From positions 2,728,001 through 2,792,000 of the forward strand of contig JAQOOI010000064.1 of NCBI GenBank assembly GCA_028554645.1: a stretch of DNA of 64,000 nt. The letters run 5' to 3'. Under the pieces are notes generated by a model that saw only the letters and a program-made list of their open reading frames with translations, did no database searches and was not told the DNA's origin. Both the position numbers and the translations under genes were made by a program. Of this stretch, positions 22,618 to 32,856 are shown in pieces; position 1 is the stretch's first letter; the number at the start of each line of letters is the position of its first letter. This DNA is from Omphalotus guepiniiformis. Taxonomy: Eukaryota > Basidiomycota > Agaricomycetes > Agaricales > Omphalotaceae.

Positions 22618-23691
22618 GATAAATGATAGATGATAGATGATGGAGTGGTAAGAGCAGTGATAATGTGGTGGTTTGGGTTCAAGTTGTTCTGTGGAGTAAA
22701 CGAGCGAGAGTCAATGTTTTTTATACAACAGCTGAAACTGTCTTGAATTGGATAGGGGCCGCCGGCGAGACAACCTCCGGAAACAAATGGACCCTATTCG
22801 TGCACCGCAAAGTCGAAACGTTTCAAGTTGAGAGTATGGCTTCAGAATTGAGGACATGGCAATTGAAGAGTTCACGTTGACTGTCGCCCACATTGAAGAA
22901 ATGGAAAATAATAACACAGGAACGAGTAGGTTGGCGACAGAAGTTTTCTAGTCCTTGTATAGCTCTTCAAAGATTGAGAATCGAGGTTGATTTATACGAT
23001 TTATAGCTGGACTTGAACGTTGGATAGTCTCCGTGTCCATGTTGAGTTTCCGCCCGCGAGACACTGTATGTTGCCTGAAGAGTTATAAACTTTCTTGGAG
23101 TGTGCTTGAAGCCCTAAAACGACAGAATGGGACTGAAAAATCGAATTTTGAGGTGCTGAAGGTGGAAGTAAAAAGAAAAGATGTGCGTGGCGTGAAATGG
23201 AGAATGCCGAACAACGATCTCATTGCCTTCGCTTCACTTCTTACTTCCATGAAGATGGCTCATAAGGATTCTAGCAGCAGCTCATAAAGTATGTACCAAT
23301 AAAACCAGCAAAAGTACACGTATGGTCTTCTATCTCGCTGAATTCAAGTTGAAATCAACCTGATCGCTTCTGTGGTCTTTTCCTTGCTGTACGTACATTC
23401 GTCAACATACTCATACTCTCTTGCAATATCCATATATTCAACTTGAAACGTCGAATTCAGTCTCAAATTTGCTGTGCACGAATAGGGTCCTCGGAGGTTG
23501 TCTCGCCGGCGGCCCCTATCCAGAAGTCAAGAAAGATAGTTTCAGCTCATGTACAGAGCAACCTCGATTCTCGCGTTACCACACAGCACGATTATATATC
23601 GCAGTATGCAAAAGGAATACATCTGTCATCCGGTGCTCAGTGAGGATCCTTACCAAGGTTCATCCTCGATAATTCGTGATTAGTTTCTATG
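22618..23691. other. Intergenic region containing a large inverted repeat
   Basis: No gene supported. An 84-codon frame at 23033-23287 has a charged but unrecognisable product. The two arms of the inverted repeat lie at 22731-22830 and 23439-23546. Confidence 0.5.
22731..23546. repeat. Inverted repeat, arms about 100 bp, spacer about 610 bp
   Basis: Arm 1 (22731-22830) contains GGATAGGGGCCGCCGGCGAG then ACAACCTCC, ACCCTATTCGTGCAC and CGTTTCAAGTTG. Arm 2 (23439-23546) contains the same blocks in reverse complement and the same order, including GCTGAAACT at the outer edge. The 29 bp core is identical. It could be two inverted copies of a promoter segment or the ends of an unknown element. Confidence 0.75.
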
Positions 23692-25428
23692 TCAGTATGA
23701 ATAATCTAGTGGATACTCGTCTTTTAGTGCATTGAGACCCTTCCTATCCGTGTGATTCCCCTCCGTCCATAAAGCCTGAGATACCGTCAGTCTACAACAG
23801 ACCAAAACTCAACAGTGACAGAGCGAACCCACACACCTGCCATGTCTGTCTCTCCTGAAAAAGTCGCCGCAGGTTCCCGGGGTTCTTACGCAGCATCTTC
23901 ATCATACGTTGAACTTGTTGAGGTACCAACGAGTATGCGCACGTCGCGCGATTCGATCGAAGGTAAAGATTTCTAAGAGCAAACTTGTGCGGAACATCTA
24001 CAGTCAGATCCTACCAAACGACACGAAGTGAGTTACGCGGTGTGGTCTGAGAAATGACAAAACTCTATGCGCACCTTGAAGACGTTGATATCTACCAAGA
24101 ATAATGATAGCGTCTCGAGTTTTGTCAAATGTCCCAGAAGCATTTTCAGTGCTTGTTGACGAAGGACTACGTATGGGATGTTGAGGAATTCCAAGTTTTC
24201 TTTCTTGATGAGGATGTTCATCAAGTTTGAAGAGTAATTACACTCTTTCTCGTCATCAGAGAGAAGAGAAAGAGATGTGAGAGGGGAGGAGGCCGTGATT
24301 AACTCTAGCCAGTCAAACATCTCGTTGAACTGGGCTTTGCTACTAACGCCTTGATGGCGGAGCACCACTCTATCAAGATTTTTCAAGCCTGTGAAAGAAC
24401 GTTGGTGCTTGTTGAGCTACGAATGCAAAAGTAAGGCCTGTTTAGTACAACAGGACAATTGATATCACCAGTCGAACATTGAGGAAATTATCGTAGAATA
24501 TATCGAGCGATTGTAGGTCAGGTGTGTTTGCCAGTAGCGCGATAAGGTCGTGATTAGAAAGAGCGTGGTGGGATCCGAGGTATAGAGATGTCAGATTTCC
24601 AATATAGGGTTGTAGCTGGGACACAGAATTTAGGGCATACGCATCCTACATGAGTCATTACATTAGTTTTCAAACGTCAAACGTCAATAATAGTGCACCA
24701 AGACAACTTACTATGATGCTGAAAGACCGCCAGCGCTGCGCAAAAGGGCTGATAACAGTGAATATATCCTTGGAAGGAAGACCAAGCCGGATAGATTGTA
24801 CACCGCTCAGCCGATTGAAGCAAGTCATGTTAGTGGCACTGACGCGAAAGAGAAGGTTGATTTCTTGAAGATGGGCGCAGTTAGATAAAGCAGATACGGT
24901 AGTCTCTATGAGTTCATGTGGAAAGGGGTGGAACTGTCTCTCGGGGTGCTGAAAAGTGAATGAAGTGATATTTGGGAGCTTCGAGAGCGACGTGGGCCAG
25001 GTTGAATCAGCGGTGCGAGTCGTCTGTACCCAAGTGTTTCGACGTCGTACGTATTCATTAAGAACAACTATTGCAAGAGTCAGCATTTCTTACCACTTCA
25101 GCCGAACTTGGTCGCACGACTCACAGCAAAACTCCACGTATCGGACATACGATCGTAGATAGGTATGCTTGTCCAACGTCCGCAGTGCATTGAATGTCGA
25201 GCCCGAAGAGGTCCATAAGCACAAGACGTCCAGTACAAGAAATATAAGATAAAAATGCACCGAACCGTCGTTGGAAACTGACTTCAATGTTATAGCACGA
25301 TAGAGACTTGGCAAGGCAGCTTCATGGAAAGATCGACAAACCAAAATACAATGATAAAGCGTTCCACGATCTTGTATTGAGCCAAGTAGAGTTGAGAGAA
25401 TGTCAAATGGAAGCTGGCCAACGTCCAT
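23692..25428 (-). CDS. F-box-like/LRR protein, tandem copy A
   Basis: Likely SCF substrate adaptor of the expanded basidiomycete F-box families. The N-terminus MDVGQLPFDILSTLLGSIQD and LYHCILVCRSFHEAALPSLY is a divergent F-box (LP...VCR.W-like). It is followed by repeats with leucine-rich character: LPNITSFTFQHPERQFHPFP, NCAHLQEINLLFRVS, GNLTSLYLGSHHAL, TPDLQSLDIFYDNF, LKNLDRVVLR, NLEFLNIPYVVL and LTKLETLSLFLVDI. The C-terminal exon reads ALWTEGNHTDRKGLNALKDE. Compared with copy B, the acceptor of the first intron has lost its AG (TTCG against TTCAG), and the 57 nt intron is open in frame, coding SVHFYLIFLVLDVLCLWTSS when retained. The exon joint before LPNITS is not resolved. Confidence 0.75.
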
Positions 25429-25938
25429 AGCGCTCAGGATGCTGGAACTTGGAACTTGGAAGTTACTGAATAAAGTTGAGAGGCTGACTCAACCTTTGTG
25501 GGCGTCGGCGGTGTCGGCGCCGATTCGTGTCGCGGTCCGGGAGCGCGCTGTGTCACATCACCTGACCATGTGTGACATGACCGGACCCACGGGCCGACAA
25601 ACCACCACTTGCATAGTGCCATCGGACATTCACGACGCATTGTGCTCTGTGTCAATAGCTGTATGCGTATTGCACAATATGAAGGGGGTTATGGCCGCAA
25701 GCGGCGAGATGCCGAATATTCTGAGTAGTATTTGTAGTTACATCCATTTGACATGGGCCACCAACCATCCTGCGAGCGCTGCTTGTAGTCTTTCCTTTTC
25801 ATCTCTCTTGCACTATGTAGATCTATAGAAGAAATCTATATAATCAATCGCAGCCAACCAAGGTCGGCCGCTTTTGGCTTTGCGCGGATACTTATAATAA
25901 GGGAAGTGGGCGAAACCAACACGCCACGAACAACATTC
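25429..25938. promoter_or_regulatory. Promoter region of copy A and copy B 3' flank
   Basis: The first about 180 bp are duplicated upstream of copy B (27672-27830), showing that the duplication unit includes the promoter. Positions 25551-25577 hold an inverted TGTCACA/TGTGACA motif that is conserved in both copies. The part from about 25612 to 25938 is unique. Confidence 0.6.
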
Positions 25939-27671
25939 TTATACTGAGCCAAACCTATTGTATGAATACTCATAGTATTCGAGTGGATACTCGTCTTTCA
26001 GTGCATTGAGACCCTTCCTATCCGTGTAATTCCCCTCTGTCCATAAAGCCTGAGATAAAGTCAGTCTACAACAGATCAAAACTCAACAGTGACAGAGCGA
26101 ACAACACACCCGCCATGTCTTTCTCTTCTGAGAAACTCGCCGTAAGCTCCCGGGGTTCTTACGCAGCATCTTCATCACATGTTGAACTTGCTGAGGCACC
26201 AACGAGTATGCGCACGTCGCGCGATTCGCTCGAAGGTAAAGATTTCTAAGAGCAAACTTGTGCGGAACATCTACAGTCAGATCCTACCAAAACGACACGA
26301 AGTGAGCTACGCGGTGCGGTCTGAGAAATGACAAAACTCGATGCGCACCTCGAAGACGTTGATATCCACCAAGAACAATGATAGCGTCTCAAGTTTTGTC
26401 AAATGTCCCAGAAGCATTTTCAGTGCTTGTTGACGAAGGACTACGTATGGGATGTTGAGGAATTCCAAGTTTTCTTTCTTGATGAGGATGTTCATCAAGT
26501 TTGATGAGTAATTGCACTCTTCCTCGTCATCAGCGAGAATAGAAAGAGATGTGAGAGGGGAGGAGGCCGTGATTAAATCCAGCCAGTCAATCATCTCGTT
26601 GAACTGGGCTTCGTTACAAAAACCTTTATAGCGGAGTACCACTCTATCAAGATTTTTCAAGCCTGTGAATGAACGCTGGTGCTTGTTGAACTACGAATGC
26701 AGATTAGCAGGGCCTGCTTATTACAATAGGGCAATCGATATTACCAGTCGAACATTGAGGAAATTATTGTAGAATATATCGAGCGATTGTAGGTCAGGCG
26801 TCTTTCTCAGTAGCGCGATAAGGGCGTGATTAGAAAGACAGTGGTGGAAACCGAGGTGTAGAGATGTCAGATTTCCAATGTCATGGTAGGGTTCTAGCTT
26901 GGACACAGAATCTAGGGCATACGCATCCTACATGAGTTTACTACATTAGTTTCCAAACGTCAACAATAGTGCACCAGGACAACTTACTATGATGCTAAGA
27001 GACCGACAGCGCTGCGCAAAAGGGCTGATAACAGTGAATACATTTTTCAAAGGAAGACCAAGCCGGATAGATTGTACGCCGCTCAGCCGATTGAAGCGAG
27101 TCATGTCAGTGGCAGTGACGCGAAAGAGAAGGTTAAGTTCTTGAAGATGAGCGCAGTTAGATAAAGCAGATACGGCAGCCTCTATCAGTTCACGTGGAAA
27201 GGGGTGGAACTCTCTCTCGTGGTGCAGAAAAGTGAATGAAGTGATATTTGGGAGCTTTGAGAGCGACGTCGCCCAGGGTGATCCAGCGAGGAGAGCTACG
27301 TGTTCACTAACTGTTGCAAGAGTCAGCATTTCTTACCACTTCAGCCGAACTTGGTCGCACGACTCACAGCAAAACTCCACGTATCGGACATACGATCGTA
27401 GATAGGTATGCTTGTCCAACATCCGCAGTGCATTGAATGTCGAGCCCTGAAGACATCCATAAGCACAAGACGTCCAGTACTAGAAATATGAAATACAATG
27501 CACCAAACCGTCGTTCGAAACTGACTTCAAAGTTATAGCACGATAGAGACTTGGCAAAGCAGCTTCATGGAAAGATCGACAAACCAAGATACAATGCAAA
27601 AGCGTTCCACGATCTTGTATTGAGCCAAATAGAGTTGAGAGAGTGTCAAATGGAAGCTGGCCAATGTCCAT
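25939..27671 (-). CDS. F-box-like/LRR protein, tandem copy B
   Basis: Tandem duplicate of the gene at 23692-25428, offset by about 2.24 kb. The start MDIGQLPFDTLSTLFGSIQD aligns with copy A. Here the first intron has a normal GTGCAT donor and TTCAG acceptor, joining SNDGL to GSTFNALRMLDKHTYLRSY, and the intron contains an in-frame stop, so it must be spliced. Downstream exons repeat LPNITSFTFLHHEREFHPFP, SVQSIRLGLPLKNVF-like text, DLQSLDIFYNNFLNVRL and LKNLDRVVLRYKGFCNEAQF. The C-terminus differs from copy A: after KDEYPLE the frame runs on through YYEYSYNRFGSV. Identity at nucleotide level looks well above 85 percent over most of the unit, so the duplication is recent. Confidence 0.75.
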
Positions 27672-27911
27672 AGCGCTCAAGGATGCTGGAACTTGGAAGT
27701 TACTGAATAAAGTTGAGAGGCTGACTCAACCATGTCACGGTGGGGTGGGCGGCGCCGATTCGTGTCGCGCTATGTCACATCACCTGACCAGGTGTGACAT
27801 GGCCGGACCCACGGGCCGACAAACCGCTCCTCGTGCTTACAGTAGTATAGACCTCGGTCCCGCAACGTTTCCTACGACTCCTATATACTCAATCATACAG
27901 TCTCGAAAACT
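27672..27911. promoter_or_regulatory. Divergent promoter with palindrome
   Basis: Copy B and the RING/coiled-coil gene start 240 bp apart on opposite strands. At 27773-27799 lies TGTCACATCACCTGACCAGG followed by TGTGACA. It contains the near-perfect dyads TGTCACA/TGTGACA and CACCTG/CAGGTG and is a candidate transcription-factor site, also present upstream of copy A. Confidence 0.5.
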
Positions 27912-28850
27912 ATGCTCAATTTGCAATGTGATATCTGTCAAGAGACGTTCTCAATTGAAAAGTTTCTATTCGAGTCTTGCGGTAAGTGGTGCTGAACGAA
28001 TAGATGATTCATGGTGCCATCCTAATCGGACTGATCCTACTCTTCCAGGACATGGATTCTGTGAAAGCTGCACGGAGCGAACACTATCCAGCAAGACTTG
28101 TCCAATATGTAGGAAAGGCAAAAGCAAGGTTGCACCTCATCGAATTTACTATACGCCTGCCGATCCATCCACAGAGGAGCAAGCACAATCAGTGGCACAC
28201 GCCATGAACTCTCTTGGATCAAGTTCTTCTCCTGATAGCACCGTGCGGATAGGTGTCAATCTGAGGAAAATATCAAAGGAGCTCGATGGGAAAACTGCAG
28301 TGCGTAACTTTCCCTCGGTGAGCCATGAGCTGATAGCAAAGGTCCCATATAGCGTCGGCTCCTTGAAGTTGCGAAGAATATGGACGAACGACTATACCCT
28401 TTATTTCATCAATTACAACTGGAACATGACGAGAAGCGCGCTATGCAGGAAAAATTCAATGCATGGCTACCTCGAGTCAAACGTACAGAGATCGCAGAGT
28501 CAGAAGCAGACCGATTGAAAGAGGAGGTTTCCCGGTTACACCGCCAACTTGAATGTGCTCGCGTGCGCCTAGATGATGAGAAACGGGAGAATACGAAATT
28601 GCGCTGTGAGCTAGCAGACCAACGTCGATCCACCGAAGAGAAAGAGCGGGAAGTGCGGTATCTTAAGTCAAGGAAGGAGAATTCCGAAAGAGAGGTACGT
28701 GCTTCAATAACATTGCCTGTATTCTGCTCATGGGCTGATTTAACGGAATAGGCGCGTTTAGCGAAGAAGAAGCTTAGAGCTATGGGTTCTGCCTCCAAGC
28801 CTCTTTCGCTACAAAAAGATGCAGATGGGGACTCGCTTATAGTGCTATGA
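27912..28850 (+). CDS. RING-finger, coiled-coil protein
   Basis: Probable E3 ubiquitin ligase. It starts MLNLQCDICQETFSIEKFLF; the RING continues across an intron (donor 27982) as ESCGHGFCESCTERTL and SKTCPICRKGK, giving all eight zinc ligands. A linker follows (STEEQAQSVAHAMNSL), then an intron read as GCA|GTGCGT...CATATAG with exon RRLLEVAKNMDERLYPLFHQ. A long coiled coil comes next (EADRLKEEVSRLHRQLECAR, RRSTEEKEREVRYLKSRK), with a last exon ARLAKKKLRAMGSA ending DGDSLIVL. A 291-codon plus-strand frame overlapping copy B mixes promoter and intron sequence and is not the gene. Expressed divergently from an F-box gene. Confidence 0.8.
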
Positions 28851-30308
28851 TCATGAATGAGGTTTGTCTTAGTACTTTGACGTTAATTTGACAAATTTAT
28901 TGATCTGCTTCGCAGAACTGAAGGACAAGCTTGCATCATTCCGCATATACATATCTCTCCTACTCTCCAATACCGAGTCGGACTGGGGCTGACTCTGTTT
29001 CGGTGCAGCTGGCCTGCAATGTATATACATCAAGAACTAATATGTGCAGTATGTGTATCACGAGTCAACTACGGGAAATAAAGATCATAGGAATCATCAT
29101 GTAGATATGCAAGGCTATCGCTTTGAAGCGGTAGTGGGAGGCCCCATCTAACACGAGGTAAGCAGATCCTCCTCGGCATCGGCATTCAACCTACGAGCAC
29201 GCATATACACAGCTGGGTCTCTACTTTTGGATATTCCCAGACTGAGAGGAGTTGAAGCCACTGCAAGACCCGGAGCTACTGTTCAGCGCGACACCTGGAC
29301 TAGCAAAGGCTTAACATGGTAAGGGGGTGACACTTCAGTATATCCCTTCCCCAGTGTTTACGTCAGCCAAGCGTCCTGCATATCCCTTTCTTACTCTGGT
29401 GACATGAAGCACAGGTGCCTCCGAGATATCACAGAATCGTTGAGCGGTGAGCTTGAAAACCCGCGTCCTTGACTTCCCTCCAACCGAATTCCTTTCGGAC
29501 ACGATACATGAACTCCGCGTGGAGTCTGGCGCTCTCGGAATCACCCAGGACACTTGGAGGTTGAGCGCGCGACGAGTCCGGGACCCAGGAAGTATCTGAC
29601 ATTTGAGCATGCAAAAATCGTGTCTCTACTAATGAGAACAGAAAGTAACAACAAAGAAGTACTACGAAGTGCATACCTATCATCCTGCGAGATTGCCAGC
29701 TTGTAATCAGCCTCGATACAATTGTCTAACGAGTGTTGACCTGAGTACTTAGTGCTGCGCTGCTCTGGAAAACATGTAGACATGGGTGTGGTACAATAAT
29801 CATTGTTATCGCTTCCGATATGGTGTAGTAGTAGTAGTAGTAGTAGTAGTAGTATTACACGGCTCCACGTTGTGTGTTGAACCTCACTGGGTTCAGCCGG
29901 AAACGCCAGCCCGATGGGGGCAAACGCGCGGTAGACCGCACCACCCAACTGGCGCCAGGTTCTACACGTACGAGATGTATGTACGGTAGGCTAAACGGTT
30001 CCGCCATGGTGAGCGAAGCAAAACGGTTCGAATGAGAAACAACACGGATAGACAAGTAAGTGTTAGAAAGAAGGGAGTAAGGACGAAATGGTAAAAAATG
30101 ATGAAGAAGAATGCATAGACAGGGAGACATTAAAAAACCTCTAGGGAAAAACCTCGAAGTGAGGGAAAACCCCCAAAGGAAAAAGTTGCCACTGTCTATG
30201 TAGCGCAAGAAAAGCGAGAGTTACATGGAAGGGGCAATACAAAAATGGATGCAATCGGCAAGTGCCGACTTATTCCCTTTCGTCTTTCAAATACTCGACT
30301 AAACGCGG
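28851..30308. other. Intergenic region with TAG microsatellite
   Basis: No supported gene. A (TAG)n run of about ten units sits at 29825-29854. Open frames near 29335-29990 on both strands are unrelated to any family I recognise. Confidence 0.5.
29825..29854. repeat. TAG trinucleotide microsatellite
   Basis: About ten uninterrupted TAG units; likely length-polymorphic. Confidence 0.9.
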
Positions 30309-30378
30309 TCTCGCATTGTAGTGGCTAACATTATCGCCTCTCACGCGATAGCCCGGGGTTCGATTCCCCGTGTCGGAA
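30309..30378 (+). tRNA. tRNA-Glu (CTC), possibly a pseudogene
   Basis: The anticodon arm ATCGC-CTCTCAC-GCGAT gives anticodon CTC. The T arm CGGGG-TTCGATT-CCCCG is perfect, and the 3' acceptor TGTCGGA plus discriminator A follows. A run of seven T about 17 nt downstream (30395-30401) could terminate Pol III. The 5' half is weaker: the acceptor strand TCTCGCA pairs with TGTCGGA with one C-C mismatch and two wobble pairs, and the D-arm region TTGTAGTGGCTAACAT is two bases shorter than in a standard eukaryotic tRNA-Glu. No intron. Confidence 0.7.
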
Positions 30379-31168
30379 TAAAAGATGAACTGGTGTTTTT
30401 TTGAAGAATACTCTTTCGAAGGTACTCTGCTACTTACTCCCTTACACATCTCATGTCGTTTATGTGCATGGGCTCCAACTCAAACTTATCCAGTACTTAT
30501 CCAATTCACACAAATGAGAAGAAGAAAGCAATCAATAACAATTTTGGACAAAACAATATACACTACAGTATCTACTACCTCCCCAAAATAAATTATATAC
30601 AAAACAACGAAAAAGAAAGCAATTCGAAATTTACAAAGCTAATTCATTACTATCGATACGAGGGGGTGACGGGGGCGGCGGGGGGAATTACCAGAAACCA
30701 GAAACCAGAAACGAACGACAATCAGGAACAATAATATACTTGAAACCATCGTTTATGTCGAAACGTTTCAAAAAGCGAAAAAGATGCAGGATACAGCGAA
30801 GCGATTATGCAAGAAGACGAAGAAAAAAATGTTATGGAGAAGGGATGCGAAGTCATTGCGAGCGAATAGATATATATATCGAAAAATGATGGGGGTATGT
30901 ACAAGTAAGATGAAAGTGGTGGTATTATGAGAAATGCTAAGGTATCAATGATGACTATGGGGGAATGGTGGAGGATGATTAGAAAGGGAGAGGAATAGAT
31001 TAAGAGACCTGAGAAAGCCGCTGAGGGGGTGTAAGATATAAAAATGGGTATGTACAATGGATATCATCAATATCATACACCCTGCCGAACACATTAAAGC
31101 CAACCAAGAAGGATAGAAGAAAAAAGATGGAAACCCGTTTATGAAATGGTAAGGCATCGCGAATCGAA
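30379..31168. other. AT-rich intergenic / phosphatase 3' flank
   Basis: AT-rich with A-runs and several low-complexity frames rich in Ser/Pro/Ile/Tyr; no supported gene. Confidence 0.5.
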
Positions 31169-32856
31169 TCACAGTGTTTGAACGACAATAGAAGTATCAT
31201 CAATCCAAGCTGAATCCATATCAAGTGTCAACACCCTCGACACACTCGCCTTGTCTTCCCCGCCCAATGCCTGCCTCAACAATCTCAACGCCATATTCCG
31301 AGACTCGTGACCCGAAGGTACAGGCATAGATATCGAGAAACTTGGGTTGTTCGAGTGCGAGAAGGAAGACAACGGAGAGGGAGAGACAGGTGACATTGGG
31401 AGGATATCATTGATATTGCTCTTGTTACAGATATCAATGGGAACAGATCTACCGACCGAAGCAAAATCGGACTCGCTAGGGTGGAAATTCACGGTTCCCC
31501 GTGCCCAGTCAGAAACTATACGTTTCTGGCCCTGGGTACTACACAGGTCGACGAAACCGTCAGAGGCGAGGATGAGGAAGTGTGGGAAGCGTGGGGAGGA
31601 GGATGAGGAGGATGACGTGCTAGGTGAGACCGAGTCGAGAGCACGGTGTGTGATTTCCGGTTCGGAGGATATGTAGGGCGGTGTACGGTTGCGGACGAGA
31701 AACTCTTCCCATGGAGAGGTGTCGTGGAACCCAGGGAGTAGGTTGTACAGGACCCGACGGGTAAACTCTGGAGGTTGCTTGAAAGGCGTGTCTCCGAGAC
31801 CTGACATATTTGAATGAGCACTAGTCCATCCTTTTTTTCTTCTGAATGACTTACATCTGAAAGGAGCCAATGCTCCCAGGACGCGTCGGTCAATGACGCA
31901 TTCGGGCTCATTTGGGTGTTGTCGGCGAACACGTTCAATCTCAGCGTCATTGTATCCGTTGTGGTCCCTCGTAAGAATGTTCACGTCCCACTCTTGTCCG
32001 CGAGAATCTTTAGATGTTACTAGGACTACCACACAACGCGTTAGAAACATGTGTAGTATACGCGGAGACAAGGACTTACTAGCTTGACAATCACCCAGAT
32101 TTGCCACCCAAAGATTCTTGTGATCAGGATCAACAAGCGCTACGAGAGCCGTCGTGCCATACATATTGAGCCTCGCCTTTCGATAGTTGACGCCGCCTTT
32201 ATGTTGGTCGTTGATGACTTCGCGAATCTGCGCGTCCGAATACTTTGACAAGCCTTCAATACCCCCAAAGAGATTGAGAACGTCCCCAGCAATAGCATCG
32301 TCAAACGCTATTATTGAGCGCGAAAATGAGTTGGAAATGAATGCAGGATCATCAAGACGCGACGGTTCTTCATCAAAAGCTTTCTGTAAAAACTCTCCGA
32401 TGATAATTGGAAGGTGGTGCGCGACATGCTCGACAGTGACATCGCCCAAATGACCATCAAAGAAAAGAAAAATGAATTCAGCGACCGCAGCATTCACATA
32501 CCAACACGAAACTGACCATCAAAGACACCCGTCAAAGACCACAGCCGCCCGTTGATCTCAAGCTGTTTGACAACATACCGATCCTGCGTCCTCGTCGTGG
32601 GTGAAGGCTGAAAGTTCACGCTGTCTGCCCTCCAACCCCTTTCAACATCGAACTGCACACTTTGCGGTTTAGCTAAAAACCTCAGCTCCCGCCAAATATC
32701 CTCTTCCTGCAACACTTCGTACGACCGCGGCCAAGGTCCGTCATCAGGTCCACACCTCGAGCCAGGGATATCCTCCGCGTACGCCCAGTTATGTTTCGAC
32801 GTCCCTGGACCTGGCCCTGTATTGCTCCCTGGCGTACTGGCGACAATAGTCGTCAT
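31169..32856 (-). CDS. PP2C-type protein phosphatase, pyruvate-dehydrogenase-phosphatase-like
   Basis: Metal-dependent Ser/Thr phosphatase of the PPM family, most like the PDP/PTC5 group acting on mitochondrial pyruvate dehydrogenase; location inferred only. The start is ATG at 32856 (MTTIVASTPGSN). Motifs: SLTGVFDG joined to HLGDVTVEHV (metal-binding DGH), YGTTALVALVDP, LWVANLGDCQA, LTRDHNGYNDAEIERVRRQHP, VIDRRVLGALAPFR, then LGDTPFK and late HFLILASDGFVDL. The C-terminus has a Ser/Pro-rich insert and ends DMDSAWIDDTSIVVQTL with the terminal metal aspartate. Two introns are canonical. The one splitting the DGH motif lies between two copies of a 12 bp sequence (32451-32462 and 32513-32524) and has no AG acceptor in frame. 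Confidence 0.85.

Noticed and set aside
25400..25828. 142-codon plus-strand frame antisense to the F-box start
   Set aside because: It is antisense to the start and promoter of the F-box copy, with no motifs.
27643..28518. 291-codon plus-strand frame
   Set aside because: It runs through the divergent promoter and the first intron of the RING/coiled-coil gene; RING ligands and coiled coil only appear with splicing in another frame.
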